Under the pieces are notes generated by a model. That model made no database searches. It was not told the origin of the DNA and worked only from the letters and a program-made list of their open reading frames with translations. From Clostridiales bacterium (GTDB lineage: Bacteria; Bacillota; Clostridia; Oscillospirales; Acutalibacteraceae), in assembly GCA_019421725.1 (NCBI GenBank), contig JAHZES010000022.1, positions 9,245-16,605 on the forward strand: a stretch of 7,361 bases of DNA, given 5' to 3'. Below, one piece after another: positions 1-5,414 of the stretch. The position numbers were made by a program, and so were the translations under genes. The stretch's first letter is position 1. Every line of letters starts with the position of its first letter.

Positions 1-941
1 TTCTTTATCAGAATGCGATCCCGGTTTTTGCCGATCTTGATCCGCATACTTATAATATGGATCCAAAGTCCATTGAAAAATGTATTACCCCGAAGACCAA
101 AGCGATCGTTGTGGTACATCTTGCCGGTAACGCTGCCGACATGGATGAGATCATGGAGATTGCGCACAGATACAATCTGAAGGTTATTGAAGACTGTGCA
201 CAGAGCTATGAATGCTTCTATAAGGGTCGTCGCGTTGGTACGATTGGCGATATCGGTTGCTTCAGCCTGAACGATTTCAAGCATATTTCCGCAGGCGACG
301 GCGGTATGATCATTATGAACGATCACGATACCTTTATTGAAGCCGCCCGCTTTGCAGATAAGAACTACAACCGTTACAGCACCGATCCGCTGGAGATGAA
401 AAATATTCCGTTCCTTGCCCCGAACTACCGTATGACCGAACTGCAGGGCGCTGTTGCCATTGCGCAGCTCGACCGTGTCGGTTGGATCTGCAAACGCCGC
501 AATGAGATCGGCAAGAAGATTACCGAAGCAATTAAGGATATCAAAGGGCTTTATGCGCCGCTGGTCCGTGAAGGCAACGAGTCTTCTTACTGGTTCTATA
601 TGATGCGTTTGAATGCGGAGGAGGCCGGTGTGGACGGTCAGACCTTTGTCAATGCGCTTAATGCGGAATGCCCCGGCATCGGCGCTTCCAAGGGTTACAT
701 TCCGACCTGCGTTTATCAGTATCAAATGTTCCAGAACAAAAGTGCATTCCGTGGAACGCATGCTCCGTGGGATTCTCCGTATTATGGAGGCAGCGTCAGC
801 TACGCAAAGGGACTGTGCCCGGTTGCAGAGGAGATTCTGGAAACGGCTGTTAAGTTCGGTGTCAGCGAGTTTTACACCGATCAGGATGTGGATGATATGA
901 TTGCCGCTATCCGCAAGGTCGCAGCTTATTATGCAAAATAA
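1..941 (+). CDS. DegT/DnrJ/EryC1/StrS family PLP-dependent sugar aminotransferase (5' end outside window)
   Basis: A pyridoxal-phosphate aminotransferase of the fold-type I family that transfers an amino group, usually from Glu or Gln, to a keto-sugar or keto-cyclitol, or runs the reverse. The reading frame is open from base 3, and 18 codons (beginning LYQNAIPVFADLDP) precede the first in-frame ATG at 57. That ATG is therefore internal and the true start lies upstream. Visible signatures in order are VVVHLAGN, then EDCAQS, whose Asp is expected to contact the PLP ring nitrogen. SLNDFKH follows, with the Schiff-base lysine at bases 279-281, then the downstream GDGG, and NYRMTELQGA. The C-terminus (CPVAEEIL ... 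) is complete. The family is usually about 370-430 residues, so roughly 90-110 N-terminal residues are missing. All expected catalytic residues in the visible part are present. The substrate cannot be inferred from sequence alone. A terminator hairpin follows 20 bases after the stop. Confidence 0.93.
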   Translation, partial: LYQNAIPVFADLDPHTYNMDPKSIEKCITPKTKAIVVVHLAGNAADMDEIMEIAHRYNLKVIEDCAQSYECFYKGRRVGTIGDIGCFSLNDFKHISAGDGGMIIMNDHDTFIEAARFADKNYNRYSTDPLEMKNIPFLAPNYRMTELQGAVAIAQLDRVGWICKRRNEIGKKITEAIKDIKGLYAPLVREGNESSYWFYMMRLNAEEAGVDGQTFVNALNAECPGIGASKGYIPTCVYQYQMFQNKSAFRGTHAPWDSPYYGGSVSYAKGLCPVAEEILETAVKFGVSEFYTDQDVDDMIAAIRKVAAYYAK

Positions 942-960
942 AATTATACCGTAAGGTAAA

Positions 961-1003
961 AAAATCAGCGGGGCCAAGTGTGCTTCCGCTGATTTTATTT
1001 TAT
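961..1003 (+). terminator. Rho-independent terminator between aminotransferase and amidohydrolase genes
   Basis: Arms AAAATCAGCGG (961-971) and CCGCTGATTTT (986-996) form a perfect 11-bp stem with a 14-base loop. A T-rich tail (TTTTATTTTATT) overlaps and follows the right arm. It lies 20 bases after the aminotransferase stop and ends only about 25 bases before the next start codon. It may therefore reduce, rather than abolish, transcription into the amidohydrolase gene. Confidence 0.8.
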
Positions 1004-1013
1004 TACAGGAATG

Positions 1014-1021
1014 AAAGGAAG
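1014..1021 (+). promoter_or_regulatory. Ribosome binding site fixing the amidohydrolase start at 1028
   Basis: AAAGGAAG with the AAAGGA core 8 bases before the ATG at 1028. An earlier in-frame ATG at 980 lies inside the terminator loop and has no such site. This decides for 1028. Confidence 0.8.
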
Positions 1022-1027
1022 ATAAAA

Positions 1028-1900
1028 ATGATTATTGACGACCACAACCATCCAGATTGGTACGGATATGACCTGCAAAAATATTTAAAGAATATGGACG
1101 AGGTTGGAATTGATAAAACTGTGCTTCTCAGCTGGGAGGCACCTGCCGATGAATATGATCCCGCCTACATTTGTAAGACGCCGTCCATGTTTACAGGGCA
1201 AACCTGCCCGATCTCATTTGAGCGATGCATTTCTTATGCGGAGCGCTGCCCGGATCGTTTCATTCTCGGTTATGCCCCGGATCCGCGCCGTCCGCACGGG
1301 CTGGATCAGTTCAAGGCTGCTGTGGATCTTTACAACGTCAAGGTTTGCGGCGAAGTAAAGATGCGCATGATGTACGACAACTGGGACGCGATTGAAATGT
1401 GGCGCTATTGCGGCGAGCATGGAATCCCTGTGCTGATGCACTTTGATTATCCGTTCAAAACCGCTAAAAACGTACGCGACAACTGGTGGTACGGCGGCCC
1501 GATTGAGACTCTGGAGCGTGTATTGCAGCTTTGCCCTGAAACCAATTTCATCGGTCATGCTCCCGGCTTCTGGTGCCATATTTCCGATGACGAGCAGGCT
1601 GTGACCAATCAGTATCCCACCGGGCCTGTTAAGGGCGAAGGCAAGCTGATCACTTATTTGCGCAAATATCCGAACCTTTATTGCGACATGTCCGCTGGCT
1701 CCGGCTGCAGCGCACTGAAGCGCGACATTGAGTTTACTAAAAAATTTCTGGATGAATTTCAGGACCGCGTCTGTTACGGACGCGATTGGTTTGATAACAT
1801 ACATCGCGAGCTGTTGGAGAGCGAAGAATTGGCTCTTCCGCAGGCGATCAAGGAAAAGCTTTACCATAAAAATATTGAGCGTCTGATCGGCGAATGCTGA
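1028..1900 (+). CDS. Amidohydro_2 family metal-dependent hydrolase (TIM barrel)
   Basis: A 290-residue protein of the amidohydrolase-related (Amidohydro_2) family. Members are TIM-barrel metalloenzymes and include sugar-acid lactonases and some decarboxylases. Sequence support: the N-terminal DDHNHPD gives the HxH metal pair (H6, H8). Later come VLMHFDYP (H138), FIGHAPG (H177) and CYGRDWF (D253), which match the usual order of the remaining metal and catalytic residues. The C-terminus KEKLYHKNIERLIG is the typical closing helix. The length is normal for the family. The ATG at 1028 is chosen because it has a good AAAGGA site and starts directly on the first beta strand; an upstream in-frame ATG would overlap the terminator. 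NagA follows after 44 bases in the same direction, so the two are probably co-transcribed. Beside a sugar oxidoreductase and aminotransferases, a lactonase-like role is possible but unproven. No signal peptide is seen. Confidence 0.9.
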   Translation: MIIDDHNHPDWYGYDLQKYLKNMDEVGIDKTVLLSWEAPADEYDPAYICKTPSMFTGQTCPISFERCISYAERCPDRFILGYAPDPRRPHGLDQFKAAVDLYNVKVCGEVKMRMMYDNWDAIEMWRYCGEHGIPVLMHFDYPFKTAKNVRDNWWYGGPIETLERVLQLCPETNFIGHAPGFWCHISDDEQAVTNQYPTGPVKGEGKLITYLRKYPNLYCDMSAGSGCSALKRDIEFTKKFLDEFQDRVCYGRDWFDNIHRELLESEELALPQAIKEKLYHKNIERLIGEC

Positions 1901-1928
1901 GCTGATCGGTGCAGAATAAAAATTATTC

Positions 1929-1935
1929 AGGGAGG
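1929..1935 (+). promoter_or_regulatory. Ribosome binding site fixing the nagA start at 1945
   Basis: AGGGAGG lies 9 bases before the ATG at 1945. The in-frame ATG at 1909 would include this site within the coding region and has no site of its own. A 6-bp AT-only hairpin (GAATAA/TTATTC, 1914-1928) directly abuts the site, but it is weak. Confidence 0.8.
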
Positions 1936-1944
1936 CTGTGCGCA

Positions 1945-3108
1945 ATGAGGGTTAAAATCAAAAACGGTAAACTGATAATGGACAGGCTTTATGAAGGGAA
2001 AAACCTTTATTTTGCCGAAGGAAAAATTACGGCAATTACGGCGGAGGAATTGCCCTGCGACAAGGAATTTGATGCCAAGGGAAATTTTGTGTCTCCGGGT
2101 TTTATTGATATTCATACGCACGGCGGCGGCGGTGCCGATTTTATGGACGGCGGGGTAGAGCCGATTGAACAGGCGGCGCAAATGCATCTTTCGCACGGAA
2201 CCACCACTATTTTCCCGACAACGCTTGCGAGTAGCTTTCCGGTGCTTAAAAGCTCTGTGCTTGATATTGGCCGTGCCATGCAGAGCAAAAAACGCTTGCC
2301 GCACATTGCCGGAACCCACTTGGAGGGCCCCTATTTTTCGCTGAATCAGGCGGGAGCACAGAACCCAGAGTACATTACCGACCCGATCAAGGCGGAGTAT
2401 GAGGAGCTTCTGGAGGCCGGCAAGGGCATTATTAAACGTTGGAGCTTTGCACCGGAGCGCAATGGAAGCGTTGAATTCTGTGAAACGCTGCTGAAAAACG
2501 GCGTTGTACCGTCCATAGCCCACAGCGACGCGGTTTATGAGGATGTCAAACGCGTTTATGACGCCGGCTGTCGCCTTGTAACGCACCTGTATTCCGGCAT
2601 GTCCACCATTGTTCGCCGCGGCGGATTCCGTTTTCTCGGTGTGGTGGAGTCCTCTTATCTGCTGGACGAGATGAATGTGGAGACCATTGCCGACGGATTG
2701 CATTTGCCGCCGGAGCTCCTGCGCCTTGTTTATCAGCAGAAAGGACCGTCAAGGATGTGTCTGGTAACCGATTCTATGCGCGGTGCGGGAATGCCGGAGG
2801 GACCGTCCCTGCTGGGGCGGAAAGAGGAGTGCACGCCGTGCATCATTGAAGACGGTGTTGCCAAGCTGCTGGATCGTTCTGCGTTTGCAGGCAGCGTTGC
2901 TACCACGGATCGGCTTGTGCGTACCTGTGTCCAAAAGGCCGGGATTTCGGTTGTGGATGCCGTTCGGATGATGACGGAAACACCTGCAAAGAATATGGGG
3001 CTTTCTCATGTCGGTAAGCTTGCGGAAGGCTATGATGCGGATATTCTTATTTTTGATCAGGATATCAATATTCAGCAGGTCATTCTTTCCGGGGATTCGG
3101 TCGGCTGA
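1945..3108 (+). CDS. nagA: N-acetylglucosamine-6-phosphate deacetylase (NagA family)
   Basis: A 387-residue cytoplasmic metal-dependent amidohydrolase. NagA enzymes remove acetate from N-acetylglucosamine-6-phosphate in amino-sugar catabolism and wall recycling. Motifs in order: GFIDIHTHGGGG (H57, H59), THLEGPY (metal ligand E127), PSIAHSD (H193), LVTHLYSGM (H214), ADGLHLP (H253), LVTDSMRGAG (catalytic D276), FAGSVATTDR, and the C-terminal EGYDADILIFD that rebuilds the small beta domain. The length is normal. R225 sits where E. coli NagA has its phosphate-binding R227. The usual HLFNAM/HLYNAM substrate loop reads HLYSGM here (S217, G218), and Q139 replaces the His found in E. coli. Substrate preference may therefore differ from plain GlcNAc-6-P. 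It starts 44 bases after the amidohydrolase and is closed by a strong terminator. The family call is firm; the exact substrate is less so. Confidence 0.92.
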   Translation: MRVKIKNGKLIMDRLYEGKNLYFAEGKITAITAEELPCDKEFDAKGNFVSPGFIDIHTHGGGGADFMDGGVEPIEQAAQMHLSHGTTTIFPTTLASSFPVLKSSVLDIGRAMQSKKRLPHIAGTHLEGPYFSLNQAGAQNPEYITDPIKAEYEELLEAGKGIIKRWSFAPERNGSVEFCETLLKNGVVPSIAHSDAVYEDVKRVYDAGCRLVTHLYSGMSTIVRRGGFRFLGVVESSYLLDEMNVETIADGLHLPPELLRLVYQQKGPSRMCLVTDSMRGAGMPEGPSLLGRKEECTPCIIEDGVAKLLDRSAFAGSVATTDRLVRTCVQKAGISVVDAVRMMTETPAKNMGLSHVGKLAEGYDADILIFDQDINIQQVILSGDSVG

Positions 3109-3121
3109 TTTTCAGTAATTC

Positions 3122-3170
3122 AAAAGGGACTGCAGAACTGTTTTCAAAACAGTTCTGCAGTCCCTTTTTT
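3122..3170. terminator. Bidirectional terminator between converging gene blocks
   Basis: A perfect 23-bp inverted repeat with arms at 3122-3144 and 3146-3168 and a single base at the centre, so a few central A/T pairs must open as the loop. The arms begin AAAAGGGACTGCAG and end in six Ts on the + strand; the - strand also leaves on a T run. It lies 13 bases after the nagA stop and 19 bases beyond the end of the converging PIG-L gene. It therefore serves both. Confidence 0.92.
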
Positions 3171-3189
3171 GTTCAGGTTGCGGTCGTCA

Positions 3190-3915
3190 TCAGGGCAGCA
3201 TCCGCTGTGTGGTTCCCTTCAGATAAACATGGCATTGACGGAAGCCCTCTGCGTAAGCAGCACCGCACTGATAACCACGATAGCGGGAGCAGGTGCGAAC
3301 CATATCGGCAAAATCAATTCCGTCATGCTCCTTCATCCAGACCAGCTGGCTTTCGTGGCATTCCAACATTTTGATCTTCAAGTCGATTTCGTCAGAAATA
3401 TCCACAAACTCAGTGGGATTGAATTCGACGCCGGCCAGCGTGTCCATGTAATAAATCGGCACCAGCTTTGCGGGGGCGCCGTCCTCGGCGCTGTAACGGT
3501 GCTTGTAATTTGTATAGTTCGGCAGTGTTGCCGTAAAGCTTGCGTCAAACACCAGGCGTGCAACCGCAGTGTGATCCGGCATATAGTCGTCCGGATTGTG
3601 CGTGATAATGAAATCCGGGTTTGCGTAACGGATAACGTCAACGATCTTGTCGCGGGCCTCTTTGTTGTTGTCATAAATCTCAAGGTCGTCAAATCCGCCG
3701 GAAATAACCTCAATTCCGGCAAGGCTTCCGGCCTTTTTTGCTTCGTTATCCCGAATAATGGTCAGTTCATCCGGCGGGATGATCACATGGCCAAGATTTC
3801 CGGTGGAAGCATGGCACACAATAACCTTGTCGCCGCGCTTTACACACTTTGCCAAAGTTCCGGCGCACGCAATTTCCACGTCGTCGGGATGACAACCGAT
3901 CGCTAAAACATTCAT
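3190..3915 (-). CDS. PIG-L (LmbE-like) family zinc-dependent deacetylase
   Basis: A 241-residue member of the PIG-L superfamily, whose members de-N-acetylate GlcNAc-containing molecules (MshB, BshB, BtrD and chitin-oligomer deacetylases). Sequence support: GCHPDDVEIACAGT at the N-terminus supplies the HPDD motif (H9 and D12 as zinc ligands, D11 as general base, by family analogy). IRDNEAKKAGSLAGIE is the usual helix before strand 3. THNPDDYMPDHTAV carries the second motif, with H115 as the third zinc ligand. The length is typical for the family and no signal peptide is present. An AAAGGAG site lies 9 bases before the ATG. It is the last gene of the - strand block, 76 bases after the CBM9-like gene and probably in the same operon. 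With NagA converging on it, the locus encodes two unrelated deacetylases, which points to an N-acetylated sugar or cyclitol substrate. The exact substrate is unknown. Confidence 0.93.
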   Translation of the reverse strand: MNVLAIGCHPDDVEIACAGTLAKCVKRGDKVIVCHASTGNLGHVIIPPDELTIIRDNEAKKAGSLAGIEVISGGFDDLEIYDNNKEARDKIVDVIRYANPDFIITHNPDDYMPDHTAVARLVFDASFTATLPNYTNYKHRYSAEDGAPAKLVPIYYMDTLAGVEFNPTEFVDISDEIDLKIKMLECHESQLVWMKEHDGIDFADMVRTCSRYRGYQCGAAYAEGFRQCHVYLKGTTQRMLP

Positions 3916-3991
3916 GAAAGAACACTCCTTTTATTTACGGGGTCTGCAATTGTAATCGCGGAAAATCATTGAAAAGCGATTGCTCCGTTTT

Positions 3992-4606
3992 TCAGAGAGA
4001 TCCCAAAATGAATTGACCAAAATATTCCGGTGCATGGAAATCCGGCTGAACCGTACCAACAGGATTCCAACTGCCGTAATGCGGATGCACGGTGTCGTCG
4101 CCGCACTTATAAAGATTGCCGAGGAATTCGCCGCTCCAGCTGCCGTAAACCTCCCGCAGGAAATCGAACGGAATGTAAAGCAGATGCCGCCAGATGCCTC
4201 CGGTAATTTTGTCAGTCATGCAGAAGCGCGCGGCATCAAAGGAAAGCAGCGAGCGGTTTGCTCTGCCGGTACCGAGACCGATCATCATCATCCCGGCACA
4301 GTTCATTTCAAAGTTCAAATAACGGTTATCAGCGGTGGGGCGCAGAAAAAATTCCACGCAGCTGTCGCAGCAGATTCGACCGTTATGCTGGCTGCAAACG
4401 CAGCGCAGCGGAAATTCATCGGTAGTAAAGAGAACCGAAATTCCGTCCTTTCCGGCAAGCAGGCGCACACAGGTGTGCGGGCGGTATCCGGTTCCGTTGT
4501 CCCAGGGAAAACTGTCTATCTCAGCCTTTTCGGCCCGATCCCATAACGGACTTTCCATGGAAATCGCTCCGGTGCAGTCAGTTCGCGCAATAGAATATGT
4601 TTTCAT
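3992..4606 (-). CDS. Stand-alone CBM9-like carbohydrate-binding protein, downstream copy
   Basis: A 204-residue protein resembling the CBM9-like / DOMON-like beta-sandwich family that binds sugars. Recognisable blocks are DSCVEFF (81-87), RYLNFEMN (95-102), YIPFDFL (144-150) and NLYKCGDDTVHPHYGSWNP near 164-182. They are shared almost residue for residue with the neighbouring gene upstream, and about half of all positions match by eye. The whole protein is one domain; there is no catalytic module, signal peptide or anchor. The ATG at 4606 is chosen because AAAGGA lies 11 bases upstream; a longer open frame to 4927 only runs antiparallel-free through the paralogue in another frame. This copy has an unusual cysteine cluster (C69, C71, C79, C80, C83), of which the paralogue keeps only the last two positions equivalent. 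It lies 40 bases after the first copy. The family call is fairly sure; ligand and role are unknown. Confidence 0.82.
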   Translation of the reverse strand: MKTYSIARTDCTGAISMESPLWDRAEKAEIDSFPWDNGTGYRPHTCVRLLAGKDGISVLFTTDEFPLRCVCSQHNGRICCDSCVEFFLRPTADNRYLNFEMNCAGMMMIGLGTGRANRSLLSFDAARFCMTDKITGGIWRHLLYIPFDFLREVYGSWSGEFLGNLYKCGDDTVHPHYGSWNPVGTVQPDFHAPEYFGQFILGSL

Positions 4607-4616
4607 GCCAATCTCG

Positions 4617-4623
4617 TTCCTTT
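4617..4623 (-). promoter_or_regulatory. Ribosome binding site fixing the start of the downstream CBM9-like gene
   Basis: Read on the - strand this is AAAGGAA, with the AAAGGA core exactly 11 bases before the ATG at 4606. No other start codon near it fits, so this spacing is evidently used here. It gives a reference for the paralogue's start. Confidence 0.7.
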
Positions 4624-4646
4624 CGCAGTTATTCCGGAAGGTGCTC

Positions 4647-5273
4647 TTAAGGCTGCAATACAAAAGTGCCGAAAAATTGAGAGAGGTGAAACTGCGGTTC
4701 GGGCCAGACGATGGGGTTCCAGCTGCCAAAATGAGGATGAACGGTCTCATCGCCGCATTTGAACAGGTTCCCACGAAAAACAGGCTCGATTTTACCGAAT
4801 TGCTCCTGCAGAAAATCAAACGGAACATAGAGCCGGTGCGTCCAGATCCCGTTTTGGATTTTGGGCTGAATACGGAAGCGCCTGACATCAAAGTCCAGCA
4901 GCACGCGCCCGTCTGTCTGTGTTCCAATACCGAGCAGCAGAGTCCCCAGAGAGTTCATCTCAAAATTCAGGTAACGGGGATCTTCCGGATTGGGCTGGAT
5001 AAAGAATTCCACGCAGCTGTCACACCATACGTCTTCGTTATTCTGTGTAAAAGTCGCTTTTAACGGCATTTCGTCAGTAGCAAACAGCACCGAAATGCCG
5101 TTGTCGCTTGCAAGCAGACGGGCGGTAGTGCGGGGACGATAGCCGTCTCCGTTATCCCACGCGAAGCTGTCAATAGCGGCTTCAGCGGCATTTTGCCAAA
5201 GGGGACTTTCTGCCGGAACATCTTCGGGCAGGCTGACATGCGGAATATAATATGTTTTCACAGTGACAGGCAT
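4647..5273 (-). CDS. Stand-alone CBM9-like carbohydrate-binding protein, upstream copy
   Basis: A 208-residue paralogue of the next gene, from the same CBM9-like beta-sandwich family. Matching blocks are SFAWDNGDGYRP (36-47), CDSCVEFF (84-91), RYLNFEMN (100-107), YVPFDFL (149-155) and GNLFKCGDETVHPHFGSW (168-185). W39 and W185 are shared aromatic residues that could stack on a sugar; this is inference from how CBM9 domains bind ligands. No signal peptide or second domain is seen. Two starts are possible. The ATG at 5273 has GGAGAA 6 bases upstream. An in-frame GTG at 5261 would give 204 residues, the same length as the paralogue, and has AAAGGA at the same 11-base spacing followed by the same AAA ACA TAT codons. 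It follows the oxidoreductase gene after 141 bases that contain a weak terminator-like hairpin. Confidence 0.82.
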   Translation of the reverse strand: MPVTVKTYYIPHVSLPEDVPAESPLWQNAAEAAIDSFAWDNGDGYRPRTTARLLASDNGISVLFATDEMPLKATFTQNNEDVWCDSCVEFFIQPNPEDPRYLNFEMNSLGTLLLGIGTQTDGRVLLDFDVRRFRIQPKIQNGIWTHRLYVPFDFLQEQFGKIEPVFRGNLFKCGDETVHPHFGSWNPIVWPEPQFHLSQFFGTFVLQP

Positions 5274-5278
5274 CCTTT
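5273..5278 (-). promoter_or_regulatory. AAAGGA site supporting a GTG start at 5261
   Basis: On the - strand AAAGGA overlaps the first base of the ATG at 5273, so it cannot serve that codon. It stands 11 bases before the in-frame GTG at 5261, the same geometry as in the duplicated gene downstream. Confidence 0.5.
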
Positions 5279-5370
5279 CTTCTCCAGCTTAAAATCCGGA
5301 CTTTTCCGAACTGACGGATAACAGCTCCCGCCGCAGCACCGGGCAAACGTAAGCTGCGGACAGATGCAGG

Positions 5371-5397
5371 AAAACCGGGGAAACCGAAGCTTCCCCG
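5371..5397 (-). terminator. Weak terminator-like hairpin after the oxidoreductase gene
   Basis: Read on the - strand, CGGGGAA (5397-5391) pairs perfectly with TTCCCCG (5382-5376) across an 8-base loop, then G and a short TTTT. The stem is GC-rich but only 7 bp and the T run is short. Partial termination, lowering expression of the CBM9-like and PIG-L genes relative to the oxidoreductase, is plausible. Confidence 0.45.
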
Positions 5398-5414
5398 ATT
5401 GCAGGCATACACTG

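Noticed and set aside
980..1027. Earlier ATG adding 16 residues to the amidohydrolase
   Set aside because: It lies in the terminator loop, has no ribosome binding site, and the added residues precede the first beta strand of the fold.
1883..1909. Short direct repeat of CTGATCGG at 1883 and 1902
   Set aside because: Eight bases occurring twice across a stop codon is within chance, with no further structure.
1214..2703. Two long - strand open frames (1214-1945 and 1927-2703) opposite the amidohydrolase and nagA genes
   Set aside because: The + strand proteins carry complete metal-binding motifs. The antisense translations resemble no family and have no supported ribosome binding site.
3169..3906. 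A 245-codon + strand open frame opposite the PIG-L gene
   Set aside because: It begins inside the terminator repeat and lacks any domain, while the - strand encodes an intact HPDD...PDH deacetylase.
3949..3954. TACAAT on the - strand, a possible -10 box for an independent PIG-L promoter
   Set aside because: No acceptable -35 element was found 16-18 bases upstream, so the match is too short to support a promoter.
4607..4927. Upstream extension of the downstream CBM9-like gene to 311 residues
   Set aside because: The extra 107 residues overlap the paralogue in another frame, match nothing, and lie before a good ribosome binding site and a start aligned with the paralogue.
5331..5359. 7-bp stem CCGCAGC/GCTGCGG with a 15-base loop between the oxidoreductase and CBM9-like genes
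   Set aside because: There is no T tract on either strand and the loop is long. It could be chance in GC-rich sequence.
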